From contig OZ240213.1 of the NCBI GenBank assembly GCA_965197555.1, forward strand, positions 2,232,001 through 2,296,000: 64,000 bases of DNA, in the 5' to 3' direction. This DNA comes from G965197555 sp965197555 (GTDB lineage Bacteria > Chloroflexota > Dehalococcoidia > Lucifugimonadales > UBA3495). The translations under genes and the position numbers were made by a program. The notes beneath the pieces were generated by a model that worked only from the letters and a program-made list of their open reading frames with translations, was not told the DNA's origin and made no database searches. This document shows positions 16,426 to 25,657 of the stretch, piece after piece; position 1 is the first letter of the stretch, and every line of letters starts with the position of its first letter.

Positions 16426-18775
16426 ATGGAGTTACCAGTGACAAACAACACCTACCTGGTCGCCGACCTGTTCTGCGGAGCGGGCGGGTCATCAACCGGA
16501 GCCAAGAACGCCATAGCCGAGTTGGGCGGGGAGATGGACCTGGTGGCCATCAACCACTGGAACACGGCCATAGCCACGCACCAGGCAAATCACCCCACCG
16601 CCCGCCACCTGGTCGAAGACGTCAGCATCGTGGACCCGGAGGAGGTCGTCGAGGGTGGCTACCTTGACATTTTGATGGCGTCCCCGGAGTGCAAGTACCA
16701 TTCCAGGGCAAGAGGCGAGAAACCCATCCACGACCAGGGCAGAATGAATCCCTGGGCCGTCCACAACTGGCTGACCAAGTTGGACGTGCGGTGCGTCCTG
16801 ATCGAGAATGTCCCGGAGTTCGTGGATTGGGGGCCTCTCGGCCTCGACGGAAAGCCGGACAAGGCACACCGGGGAGAACACTTCCAGGCGTGGTTTATGA
16901 CCTTCAACGCGCTGGGCTACGAAGCTCAATGGCGCATGCTCAACGCCGCCGACTACGGCGACGCGACCACCCGGATACGGTTCTTTCTCCTGGCCAGAAA
17001 GGACGGGAACCCGGTCAGGTGGCCTGAGCCATCGCACATCAAGGGTGATACCGGGATGTTCCCGGGGCGACAGCCGTGGCGGGGAGCCAGGGAGATCATC
17101 GACTGGTCAAACCCCGGCCGCTCTTTGCTGGACGATCCCAAGTACCGGAAGAAGCCGCTGAGCGAAAAGACCCGCCAGCGTATCGCCCGCGGATTAGAAC
17201 GGTTTGGCGGGCCGTTGGCGCCCCTCTATATCCGGTTGCTGGACCTGCCCACTCTCAATAAACCCTCAAGCAACAGGCACTCAGACAATGCGGAAGCATT
17301 CATAGTGAACCGCCACGGTGAGAACGGGTCTGACCGCGTCCACCCAGTTGAGGAACCAATGCCGACCGCTACGACAAGAGGCGCGGGTTACCTGGTGGAA
17401 GCGGCCGCGGAGCCGTTTGTCGGCGCCAACCGGAACCATAATGTCCCCAAGAGTCTGGAGGAACCCATCCCCACGGCTACGACGGCGCCGGGCGGCGGCA
17501 GCTTCCTGCTGAAACCCGGTCTTGAGCCGTTCGTTCTCGCACACCACCGGGGAACTGCGCCGCGCCCGACGGATGAGCCGGTCCCCACCGTCACCACCCG
17601 CGGACCCGGCTATCTTGTCCAACCGGACGCCGAGCCGTTTATTCTCGGACAGCAGAGCGGCGGCGCTCCGAGGTCAACCGGAGACCCCGCGCCTACAGTG
17701 ACCGGGGACGGTGCGATCTCCCTTGTACGCCCCCCTGGTCATTCACTATTACGGTCAGAGCACGGGGCGGGACGTCGAGTCTCCGCTATCAACCATTACC
17801 AAGGAGAACAAGCACGCCCTGACGCAGCCGACCCTGATTGAATTCTACGGCGACATCCGGAACCAGGATGTGAACAAGCCCCTGACCACCATTACACAGC
17901 GGATCAAGCATGGCCTGGTTAACCCGGTCCTAGTCCAGTATAACGGGCGCAGCAACGCAGCCAATGTCGATGAACCCCTGCTGACCGTCACCACCAAGGA
18001 CCGGCACGGCCTGGTGAATCCGTCACTGGTAGAGGTCAACCACGGCCAGAAGGTAGAAGGTGTCGAGGACAGCCGGACCCACTCGGTGGAGGAGCCGCTG
18101 CCAACACTAACAACCAGGCGTGGAACCGGACTGGTCAAGCCAACGGTGATCGAAGTGAACCACGGCAACGGCAAGCAGGGAGACAAAGGAAACGAACGGC
18201 GCGTCTACTCCGTCGATGAACCGCTTGGGCCGATTACAACAAGTCCCGGCCTTGGGCTGGCCCAGCCAATCCTGGTCCAGACCGGCCATACGCAGGCCAA
18301 CGGCATCCACGCACGACCGACCGGACAACCAATACCAACCCTGGCAACGAAAAACGACATTACCCTGGCCATGCCAACCACCAAGCCCTACATCGTCCCC
18401 AACTTCGGAGAGCGAGAAGGCCAGGAGCCTCGGGTCCACTCGGTAGAAGAACCAATCCCCACCGTCACGAGCCGGGGCGCGGGTTCGCTCGTCTCCCCGG
18501 TCCTCGAGAATTTGGTCTGGCAGCAGATGCTGGAAGCCGGCGTCGATCTGCGGCGGCTCGTGTTTGTGAACGGCGACCCGTTCTTGTTGGACATAAGGTT
18601 CCGCATGTTACAGAACCCGGAGCTTGCCCGAGCCATGGGCTTCGACGATGACGAAAGCCAGTACGAGTTCGTCGGCAACGTCTCCGAGGTCACCAAGCAG
18701 ATCGGGAACGCCGTCCCGGTCCACCTGGCGGCGGCGCTGGTCAAGGCGGCATTGGACCAGAGTCACCATGACTGA
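16426..18775 (+). pseudogene. DNA (cytosine-5) methyltransferase with 11 internal repeats, frameshifted
   Basis: The N-terminal catalytic part has motif I DLFCGAGGSS (14-23), motif IV ASPECKYHS (catalytic Cys89, the PEC variant seen in phage-type enzymes) and motif VI ENV (127-129). The C-terminal part carries ARAMGF, the motif IX/X block IGNAVPVHLAAAL and a proper stop at 18775. Between them lie about eleven copies of a 30-40-residue module centred on (V)EEPIPTxTTRGAGxLV. The frame breaks at a run of six C (17730-17735): removing one C joins ISLVRP to LVIHYYGQ and restores one ORF of about 780 codons. This is either a real inactivating insertion or an assembly error. A restriction-like gene follows at 18842. 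Confidence 0.8.
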
Positions 18776-18841
18776 GACTCACCACAACACCGCCATCCCC
18801 GAACTGGCCGGAGCCGCCGAAAACCGGAAGGAACCATAGCC

Positions 18842-19360
18842 ATGATCCCCACACAGGAAACCATTTCAGAGAAACTCCAGGAAGGACTCACCGAGCTCAC
18901 CAGCCGGAAGGAGCAACCCACCGCGAGCGACACCCGGAACCTCCTGATCGACCCTCTCCTGGAACACCTAGGATACCCCCCGGCCAACCAGCGCCGGGAC
19001 TTCACCGGCAACCACTGCCGCCCCGACATCATCCTCTGGGAGAGACCCACCAGCCAATGTGACAGCGGCTTCTGCCACCTCATCGTCAAGACCGAGAGGC
19101 TTCACAAGGACTTCGACCACGTCGAGAGAGAGCACCCAACCCCCCACGAGCAGCTGCTCCGCCACCTGAGGGACCACCCCTCCAGCGGCCCCGAGACCCT
19201 GGGGGTCCTCACCGACGGGCTCCGGTACCGCATCCTTCGCAGGGACGCCGGCCTGGCGGATACCCACGATGTGGGCGAGTGGACAGTCCTGGAACCGGAC
19301 GGAGGAGTCCCCGAAGGTCTCCACATCATCTCCGGGATCCTCAGGAACCCCGCCCGCTGA
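18842..19360 (+). CDS. Restriction-endonuclease-like protein (HsdR N-terminal/PD-(D/E)XK type)
   Basis: 172 aa. The arrangement DTRNLLIDPLLEHLGY...RPDIILWE...HLIVKTERL resembles the N-terminal nuclease domain found in type I restriction subunits and stand-alone HSDR_N relatives, with Asp in RPDI and Glu-containing VKTE as candidate metal ligands. The usual Lys two residues after the acidic residue is not clean, so activity is uncertain. Following the methyltransferase by 66 bp, it could be its cognate nuclease; this is inference. Confidence 0.55.
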   Translation: MIPTQETISEKLQEGLTELTSRKEQPTASDTRNLLIDPLLEHLGYPPANQRRDFTGNHCRPDIILWERPTSQCDSGFCHLIVKTERLHKDFDHVEREHPTPHEQLLRHLRDHPSSGPETLGVLTDGLRYRILRRDAGLADTHDVGEWTVLEPDGGVPEGLHIISGILRNPAR

Positions 19361-19445
19361 AACACCCGACGCGCCCACCGGAGAGAGGAACCGGGATTTT
19401 ACCCAGGCCTTTCACATTCAGTGCCTCTTTCGGAGCGAGAAAAAC

Positions 19446-19829
19446 ATGCCTATCACCACGACTCTAGACCCAGAGATATGGCAGCCAGCGACCCGTTGGA
19501 TCCGGGAATGCCAGCAGATGGGCATACCCATCCAGTCCACCGCATTCGATCACCCCCGGCCGTTCATCAACCCGGAGGCCGAGCCCGGAATAGAACAGCT
19601 CCTGGCCAAGAGCAAACGGCAACGGCAGGGAGGTAACCTCACTCTGAAGCTCACCCAGAAGCAGGCCATAGGGCTCATGGACCAGCTCGACATGTGGGCC
19701 CACGAGGAGTTCAGGCTGCCCGGGGAATACCGGCGAATCATACCCCGCAACGGACCGTCCAGCGTCTTCAAGATGGTCTCAATGGAGCTGGAAAACGCCA
19801 TCGACGCAGCCAAACCCGCCAGGAGATAA
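19446..19829 (+). CDS. Hypothetical protein, 127 aa
   Basis: The ATG at 19446 follows GGAGCG. Soluble and mostly helical, with a basic stretch KSKRQRQGG in the middle and a second half of alternating helices (LTQKQAIGLMDQLDMWAHEEF). No family recognised and no catalytic motif seen. It lies between the nuclease-like and zinc-finger genes on the same strand and has the same high-GC codon use, so it is probably genuine plasmid backbone. Confidence 0.5.
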   Translation: MPITTTLDPEIWQPATRWIRECQQMGIPIQSTAFDHPRPFINPEAEPGIEQLLAKSKRQRQGGNLTLKLTQKQAIGLMDQLDMWAHEEFRLPGEYRRIIPRNGPSSVFKMVSMELENAIDAAKPARR

Positions 19830-19954
19830 TCTCCCTCCACAGAACTCCCCGGAACGAACACCCCCTCCGACTCAACACGAAGAGAAAACAACATGCCGGG
19901 GACTTGCGCCTCCCGCCGGAAGCCCCGGTAGCCAGGACAGGGGAGAATACCCCC

Positions 19955-20707
19955 ATGAACCAGCAAACCATTGAGTTCCCAGGCCTGGAGGCCAGGCCCC
20001 ACGGCGTCCTGAAAGCCAGACCATGCGGCCGCTGCGGAAGGCGGCACCGGCCCAGGCCGCCCGGAGCGCACGGACCCCACGACCGGGAACGTACCCTCAG
20101 GCCCAGGATGGGACCCTGCCGGGAGTGCGGAAGACCGTCCAGGGCCAAGGACCTGTGCAGCCTCCACTACAGCCGGATGCGAAGGGCGAAGGACCGGGGG
20201 CGATGCACCATCCCCGAGTGCGGAGAGTCCCTCCGGTACCGGGGGAAGCTCTACTGCGAAGAGCATGCAATCTGCATAGTTCCCGGCTGCCCACTGGTCA
20301 ACAAGGCCCGCCGGCTCTGCCGCCGGCATTACAGCAGTCTGTACCTCACTCCCAGGAACCGGAGGGAACGGGAGAGGAGAAACAACCCCCAGGGAGAATT
20401 CAACCTGGACGGAAACGAGTGGACCCTTCCCGTCCCTGAGGGACAGGACCCAGGGGCCCGGTTCCGGATGGGCCCCACCGCGCCCCCGCTACACCAGCAG
20501 GCAATCTGCAACCCGGAAGAGGTAGAAATCTACCAGAGGTGCGCCGATGCCCTGACCCTCCTTCAGGCCCAGGGGATATTGCCCCCGGGGACAGTCTCCA
20601 AAGGCCGGGACCGGACGGTCAGGATGATGTCCAGAAGGCTCGAGCTCTCGGACGAACGGGAGGCGCCGGAAGGCGGCCAAGGGACTCAACCAAGTGAGAG
20701 GCACTAA
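19955..20707 (+). CDS. Multi-zinc-finger protein
   Basis: 250 aa from an ATG preceded by GGGGAG. It has four Cys/His clusters: CGRCGRRH near residue 25, CRECGRPSRAKDLCSLHYSR, CTIPECGESLRY...YCEEH and CIVPGCPLVNKARRLCRRHY. The pattern CxxCG...CxxHYxRxR is typical of small zinc fingers in phage and plasmid proteins near HNH or Endo-VII genes, but no nuclease core is visible. The C-terminal 100 residues are Arg/Glu-rich. Probably nucleic-acid binding. The next gene begins immediately after its stop. Confidence 0.6.
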   Translation: MNQQTIEFPGLEARPHGVLKARPCGRCGRRHRPRPPGAHGPHDRERTLRPRMGPCRECGRPSRAKDLCSLHYSRMRRAKDRGRCTIPECGESLRYRGKLYCEEHAICIVPGCPLVNKARRLCRRHYSSLYLTPRNRRERERRNNPQGEFNLDGNEWTLPVPEGQDPGARFRMGPTAPPLHQQAICNPEEVEIYQRCADALTLLQAQGILPPGTVSKGRDRTVRMMSRRLELSDEREAPEGGQGTQPSERH

Positions 20708-20708
20708 A

Positions 20709-21221
20709 ATGAGCAACGAAGAACTCCAACTAGCGATTCTTCACGACGTAACTTCCCAGTTGAAGGATACAGGCAAGATCCGCCTCCAAAAGCTCGCGTA
20801 TTTCCTGCAAGAAGCATTGGGCATTCCAACAAAATACCGCTTTAGGATGCACCATTACGGGCCATACGCCGAAACCTTGGAGACGCATCTATCCCGGTTA
20901 AACTTCACCGGTTATGTTGATATCCAACCAGACTCCCAGGGTCACGGAGTTCACATCACATCAATCGATGACCCTGAAGAAGAATGGATTGAATTGCTCC
21001 ATCCTTATAGGGAATTGATTGATCGCGGAATAGAAACCTTTGGAAGCTGGTCAACACCCAGGTTGGAACTGGCAGCGACAATACACTTCGTCGATAAACT
21101 TCAACCCGATATACCGGCAGAAGGAATCCTTGCTAGGGTCAAATCACTCAAACCCAAACTAGGTGAATCGTGTATCGCCAAAGTTCACGACGAGTTGAAA
21201 AGGTCCGGTCTGCTGAGTTAA
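20709..21221 (+). CDS. Panacea/SocA-like protein (DUF4065-type)
   Basis: 170 aa; start at ATG 20709 behind AGAGG. The segment IRLQKLAYFLQEALGI...YRFRMHHYGPYAETLETHLSRL matches the pattern of Panacea-domain or phage-associated proteins, several of which are antitoxins or protein-targeting adaptors. No neighbouring toxin is evident: the upstream zinc-finger protein touches it, and the downstream region is non-coding. GC is clearly lower than in the preceding genes, so it may have been acquired separately. It ends before two hairpins that probably terminate its transcript. Family by pattern only. Confidence 0.6.
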   Translation: MSNEELQLAILHDVTSQLKDTGKIRLQKLAYFLQEALGIPTKYRFRMHHYGPYAETLETHLSRLNFTGYVDIQPDSQGHGVHITSIDDPEEEWIELLHPYRELIDRGIETFGSWSTPRLELAATIHFVDKLQPDIPAEGILARVKSLKPKLGESCIAKVHDELKRSGLLS

Positions 21222-21281
21222 TAGAAGAGACTCCATGCCGCACTCATCTCAACCCCGCCGTAATTAGAGGCACTATATAAA

Positions 21282-21309
21282 ACTCTCTCCGAGCGTGCTC
21301 GGAGAGAGT
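21282..21309 (+). terminator. Perfect 13-bp hairpin
   Basis: ACTCTCTCCGAGC and its exact complement are separated by GT. It lies 60 bp after the Panacea-like gene. There is no U-tract, so it may act as a pause or processing site rather than a complete terminator. Confidence 0.5.
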
Positions 21310-21387
21310 GGACAAGTCCAACTGCCAGGGCTTAAAGTGGTGCTGTTTGCTGCACCATATACGCCCCGCCGAGGGCACCCTTGAAAT

Positions 21388-21418
21388 AATCGCGGCGCTT
21401 GCGAAACGCCGCGATTTT
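21388..21418 (+). terminator. Rho-independent terminator-like hairpin
   Basis: AATCGCGGCG and CGCCGCGATT pair perfectly around a 9-nt loop and are followed by TTTCATTTT on the plus strand. Together with the hairpin at 21282 it closes the plus-strand run. From 21420 to 21755 no start-bearing ORF is convincing. Confidence 0.6.
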
Positions 21419-21755
21419 CATTTTCCCACGGTCAGCAGCCTCCCGCGACAACCAAACCGGTGAGTTAAGGACAGGCACCGATTGATCACATCCCAGCATC
21501 GCCCTCAGAACGACAGATGAAGGAACTCTCCCTTGTGGAACCACCAGCCAAGACCGAAGAAGCCCCATTAGGAGTCCCGACCTTGAGAACCTCCAAGGCG
21601 ACGGCTTGGGATAACTGTAGTCAGCCACGCACCGAGAATTGCTTTCCACGCCAAATCAAGGAGTTCAAGAAGTGCTGGCGGAATAGGCCACCAGCCCCTT
21701 TCATTCACGCCCCATAGTGAAACCCACAACAAGCCTATGGCGATCAGCCATCCTA

Positions 21756-22106
21756 TCAGAGAGACGCCGGTGGAATTATCCCTTTGCCCGACACCTCGAC
21801 CTCTTCGTTTGGCGGCTCTTCAGAATTACCGTCCTTGCCGTCTGGCCGAGCTTGCCGAAAAGGCAACAGCAACGAGATGATGAAGGCGACCGCCATCAAA
21901 AAGACCAAGCCAACCATTGCAAGTCCCCATGGAAACAGGTCAGGATCTTGTGCATCAGCGAACAATGTGAACAAGACAATAGCCACTGTCGCTATCGGTA
22001 GCAGTAGGACGACAGGATTACCGGCCAATCGCCCCAGAAATGCCACATAGCTCACCAGAACCGTGAGCAACACAAGCATCGCAAGGATGACCAAGTAGTC
22101 AGACAC
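21756..22106 (-). CDS. Small membrane protein, three predicted helices
   Basis: 116 aa from a GTG at 22106 with AGGGGG just upstream. Three hydrophobic segments are evident (about 4-24, 30-50 and 60-82), followed by an acidic, charged tail (GKDGNSEEPPNEEVEV). No family recognised. It is transcribed opposite to its neighbours and at lower GC. A hydrophobic frame continues downstream on the same strand (to 21568) but has no usable start, which suggests a decayed second membrane gene. Confidence 0.5.
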   Translation of the reverse strand: MSDYLVILAMLVLLTVLVSYVAFLGRLAGNPVVLLLPIATVAIVLFTLFADAQDPDLFPWGLAMVGLVFLMAVAFIISLLLPFRQARPDGKDGNSEEPPNEEVEVSGKGIIPPASL

Positions 22107-22490
22107 GACAATACCCCCTGTTCCAACAGCCCTATGCCCCAGCGCTAGAGTATACTCATCGCCGCTACAATATCAGAGTAAACAGAGCATTCGTTGAGAA
22201 ACTGCCTAGCCGCACCCATCCAGAGACTGGCGTCGGAGACGCCGCCCAATTGGACCAGATGGCTACCCCGGCCGCCGAAGCCGCCCGGACCAGGCCCCGG
22301 AAGAAGGCTGGAAGCAGGGAGTCCGACCACGCCGCAACCGACAGGGACCATGACACAAGCAGACGCACGGATGCGGGAAGAACGCCATGCCAGATCCACA
22401 GGAGTCCAGGGTTTACGCCGGCCCGCCTGCGCTGTAAAGTCCTAGAAACCAGCAGACCGCACTCTAACAACCACCAGATTGAGGTCCGAA
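22107..22490. other. Non-coding interval
   Basis: About 380 bp between the small membrane gene and the Uma2 fragment. The frames present have no recognisable product and no ribosome-binding site. I see no strong hairpin or repeat in it. Confidence 0.4.
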
Positions 22491-22910
22491 ATGACCACAA
22501 AGCCAACAGCTGCGCGGACATTCCCGCCAATGCCGGATCCGCCGCAGCGCGAGCCCGAGGACATGACCGCCTTCAACCATCTGAACGCCCCAGGAAGCGT
22601 CCACCACCTCATCCAACACTTCGGGAACCCCGAAACCACCCTCGTCGCCGGCGAGCATCACATCAGCCCGGTCCCAACCCAGGACATGACCGGACTGCAC
22701 TTTCCGGACCTTTTCATCGCCTTCGGCGTCGACCTGGAGGCCTACCGAGCCAGCAACGGCTACGTCATCTCGGAGCAGGGCAAGCCGCCCGACTTCGTGC
22801 TGGAGATAGCCTCCCGCAGCACCGGGGGCCAGGACACAACCGACAAGGATAACCAGAGCGCGAAACCGCAGAGCTTCAGAACCGGAGACGGCTGGTTGCA
22901 TACAACCTGA
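22491..22910 (+). pseudogene. Uma2-family (DUF820) nuclease-fold protein, C-terminally broken
   Basis: 139 aa from an ATG behind GAGGTC. The phrases LVAGEHHISP, PDLFIAFGVD, YVISEQGKPPDFVLEIASRST and GQDTTDK match the Uma2/DUF820 family, which has a PD-(D/E)XK fold (Asp and Glu of PDFVLEIAS are the metal-site residues) and is multiplied in Chloroflexota and Cyanobacteria. Family members continue past DTTDK with YAxLGVxEYW and about 60 more residues; here unrelated sequence follows and the frame stops. Hence a truncated, probably inactive copy. The next gene is a retropepsin-like protein in the same direction. Confidence 0.6.
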
Positions 22911-22959
22911 CAGTGAACCTGGCACAGATGTAAAAACGCAAACTCAGGAGAAAGGCACA

Positions 22960-23316
22960 GTGGGAACGGTAAAGGTGACCATCGGAGTCGGAGACCCACA
23001 GGGACGGCAGTTTGAGGTAGTGGAGGTCGTGGTCGACACCGGGTCAACCTACACCGCGGTACCCAGGGAGCTGTTGCGGAGACTTGGCGTGCCGGTCGAA
23101 AGGTCGCTCCCCTCCGAGACGGCCGACGGGAGAATCCTCCCCGTCGACGTCGGCGAGACCACCATAAGGCTGGAGGGACTGGAATTCCACACCCCGGTGA
23201 TATTCGCCGAAGCGGGCGAGCCCAGCCTGCTGGGCGTGGTATCGCTGGAGCAGGCTGCCCTGGCCGTCGACCCCCTGGCAGGACGGCTGATACCAGCAAA
23301 CCTCCTGCGCCTTTAA
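22960..23316 (+). CDS. Retropepsin-like aspartyl protease (clan AA)
   Basis: 118 aa from a GTG preceded by AGGAGAAAG. The active-site motif VVDTGSTYTAVP (Asp27 in DTGS) and the late ILPVDVGETTIRLEG and SLLGVVSLEQAALAVDP segments fit the single-domain bacterial retropepsin-like proteins that act as homodimers. Such genes are often found beside small Uma2 or toxin-like genes in Chloroflexota, as here. Substrate unknown. It is convergent with the secretion operon; the 23317-23621 gap holds only a weak hairpin (CGGAGG...CCTCCG, 23341-23359). Confidence 0.75.
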   Translation: MGTVKVTIGVGDPQGRQFEVVEVVVDTGSTYTAVPRELLRRLGVPVERSLPSETADGRILPVDVGETTIRLEGLEFHTPVIFAEAGEPSLLGVVSLEQAALAVDPLAGRLIPANLLRL

Positions 23317-23621
23317 CCGAGAAAGCAGATATCTGGAGTCCGGAGGCCAGGATCCTCCGCCACCACCCAACCCAGGTCCGATAGACCTTCATAACAAGGA
23401 AGGCCGAGCATTCAGCTTGGTCTTCTATCTTTCCATCACCCGGGAAGATCGGCGCTCAAAACACCGGGAGGAAAAGAATCCGTTCACCACGTACCAGAAA
23501 TGCAGCACCGGCCCGATCCGGCGCGGAGGCTCTGAAATTCTTTTAGAAGAATGAGCCCTCTCCCGGACAGGAGTAAAAACCCCAAACCCGCACCGGGGCC
23601 AAGCGCCTACCTCAAACCGGA

Positions 23622-24899
23622 TTAGGGCACTAACACCCACAACGTCTGGACCACGACGTCCGACAGCTCGCTCGACACCCCGTCCAACGTTATCGACCGG
23701 AGCTGAAAATCGAACAAAAACGACAGCTCACCACCGCTCCAAGCCCCCGGCGGCAGGCTCGGATCCAACTGAACCGGCAACCCGTCAATCGAGAACTTTC
23801 CGGCCACAGGATGGACATGGACCCACTCGTAGCTCCCCACCCGGGGGCCGAATCCGCTGTGATGCCACCACCGGTACTCCAGGTCGTCCACGTACCCGGC
23901 CTGGACCGTCACCTCCACCCTCCCATCAACATCCGGGTCGGGGACCACACTTAAGATCACCGGAGTCACAGGCCTGACCCCGGACTCCAGGGTGGGCAGA
24001 GGAGTCACCGACGGCGGGCTCGGAGTCAACCCCGGCACCAACCCCCGCACCACCACCGTGGGATCGAAAGCGAGCATTCCCGCCCCGTCCACGACCTGGT
24101 GGACCACGTTGGACCCCGGGGAAGGCTCCCCGTCGGCGTTGATCGACCGCACCTGGAACGAGTACAGCCCCGGGTCCCGAACAGTCACGTCACCTGAGAG
24201 CGCCCGGTACGGGACCCTGATCTCAATGGGCACGAACCCGCTGTAGGGCCAGTACCGGTACTGGAGGCCAGCGCCCAGGTCCCCGCTGACCGGCAACCTC
24301 ACCACCAGCCCGCCCAAGAGGTCCACCCCGTCCAGGACGGGCGCTCCAACTCCCCCCGCAATGACGACCAGCCCCGGCAGGTCCCCGATTTCGACCGTAT
24401 CCATGGACGTCTGCCCCCCACGGTGATGCGCCGGGTTACCCACCGGATCGAAGGGAACACCGGCGGCCAGCACATCCATCGGATGCACCACCCCGTTATC
24501 GTCCGTACAGTCGGTGGGACCGGGAATCGTCGTCGGAATCCCCCCGTCGATGTTCGGAGAGTTGAAGCTGTCGAACCCGGAATCGTCCGCATCACCGTAC
24601 AGGTGGTTCTCCCAGAGAATGCAGGGAGAGATCTCGTAGTAGTGAGTGTAGCTGCAGTCCCAACACACCCCCTCCGCATTGCAGCAGGTCTGCTGATGGA
24701 CGTAACTCGCGTCCGTACAGTCCAGACAGACCGGGTAGAAGCACCCCGCGCCGCACTTGGTGCTCCAAGCAGGGCACTCCAGGGAATAATCGGTCACCAA
24801 CTCCGGACAATCGTCCGGGTCCGCCAGGACGCGGCCGTCCCCGGATGCAAAAACCAGCAGCACCCCCAAAAGCGTCCACAACGCCAACCTTGCAATCAT
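23622..24899 (-). CDS. Secreted Cys-rich protein, end of T4SS operon
   Basis: 425 aa from an ATG at 24899 that shares a base with the preceding stop (TGATG). The signal peptide is MIARLALWTLLGVLLVFA with cleavage near GRVLA-D. Residues 30-110 contain about twelve Cys (CGAGCFYPVCLDC, QQTCCNAEGVCWDC), suggesting a disulfide-bonded or metal-binding module. Two beta-rich regions with YRYWPYSGF and YRWWHHSGF repeats look like fibronectin/Ig-type domains. No family recognised. As the last gene of the T4SS operon it may be an extracellular pilus-tip or adhesin component; this is inference. Confidence 0.65.
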   Translation of the reverse strand: MIARLALWTLLGVLLVFASGDGRVLADPDDCPELVTDYSLECPAWSTKCGAGCFYPVCLDCTDASYVHQQTCCNAEGVCWDCSYTHYYEISPCILWENHLYGDADDSGFDSFNSPNIDGGIPTTIPGPTDCTDDNGVVHPMDVLAAGVPFDPVGNPAHHRGGQTSMDTVEIGDLPGLVVIAGGVGAPVLDGVDLLGGLVVRLPVSGDLGAGLQYRYWPYSGFVPIEIRVPYRALSGDVTVRDPGLYSFQVRSINADGEPSPGSNVVHQVVDGAGMLAFDPTVVVRGLVPGLTPSPPSVTPLPTLESGVRPVTPVILSVVPDPDVDGRVEVTVQAGYVDDLEYRWWHHSGFGPRVGSYEWVHVHPVAGKFSIDGLPVQLDPSLPPGAWSGGELSFLFDFQLRSITLDGVSSELSDVVVQTLWVLVP

Positions 24900-25657
24900 C
24901 ACCTGACCTCGAACGTCCAGCCCACCAGAGAGTTGTACTCCATGTCTAGGAGCTCCAGCCTGTACACCCCGGGGTTCCAGAACCCCGGGGTCGTCCGGCC
25001 CAGCCCGGTGTAGAAGAAGGGCATTTCCTTCGACAGCCGCACCGGCGTCTCCCGCATGAGCAACGGCTCCAACGTGGGGGTGACCTGGTGCCACCGGACG
25101 TAGCCCTCCATGAAGAAATCATCCCCCACCTGGGACACGTCGAAGGACACCGCCCAGACCACGAACCGGGTGGTCTGGCTCACCACCTCCTCCGGAATCG
25201 GCCAGTTGCCGGTGTCCCCCATCCGAAGACGCTCCGGAAGCTCCGGCTTCTGCAGAGGAAAGAAAGTCTGCGCCTCAAAGAAGACGGGCGCCCCGGGCAG
25301 CTTCCCATAGGGAGTCGGCGCAGGCGTCGGCGCCCGTTCCGGCGCCGGAGTCAGCACCAGGACCGGCAGGGCCGTAACCCCGGGCTCCGGCGTGGCCACC
25401 GCCTCCTGGGTCGGCCAGGGTGTGGGAGTCGGGCCGGACGTAGGGCTGGGAGGAGGGACCGCCGTCGGAATCGGGGTCGGAACGGGGGTGAACGTCGGCC
25501 AGGCAGTAGACGTCGGAGCCGGCGTGTAGGACCAGACCACCGTCTCCGGTGGCATCGTCGCCACCGGCCCGGTTCTACTCACCGGCCCAGGCTCCGGCCC
25601 GCAACCCAGGACGAGGAGCGCCGCAACCACCAGGAGGTTAAGCCAAAGCCCACGCAT
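24899..25657 (-). CDS. T4SS-operon lipoprotein with Pro/Thr stalk
   Basis: 252 aa from an ATG at 25657 that overlaps the upstream stop. The N-terminus MRGLWLNLLVVAALLVLGC has lipobox VLGC. It is followed by about 90 residues of TP/TPVPTP-rich stalk and a beta-rich C-terminal domain with VRWHQVTPTLEPLLMR and FFYTGLGRTTPGFWNPGVY. No family recognised. Predicted to be anchored on the outer face of the cytoplasmic membrane, and translationally coupled on both sides, so stoichiometric expression with its neighbours is likely. Confidence 0.62.
   Translation of the reverse strand: MRGLWLNLLVVAALLVLGCGPEPGPVSRTGPVATMPPETVVWSYTPAPTSTAWPTFTPVPTPIPTAVPPPSPTSGPTPTPWPTQEAVATPEPGVTALPVLVLTPAPERAPTPAPTPYGKLPGAPVFFEAQTFFPLQKPELPERLRMGDTGNWPIPEEVVSQTTRFVVWAVSFDVSQVGDDFFMEGYVRWHQVTPTLEPLLMRETPVRLSKEMPFFYTGLGRTTPGFWNPGVYRLELLDMEYNSLVGWTFEVR

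Noticed and set aside
21568..21790. Second small membrane gene on the minus strand
   Set aside because: Hydrophobic frame with no ATG, GTG or TTG in a usable position and no ribosome-binding site.
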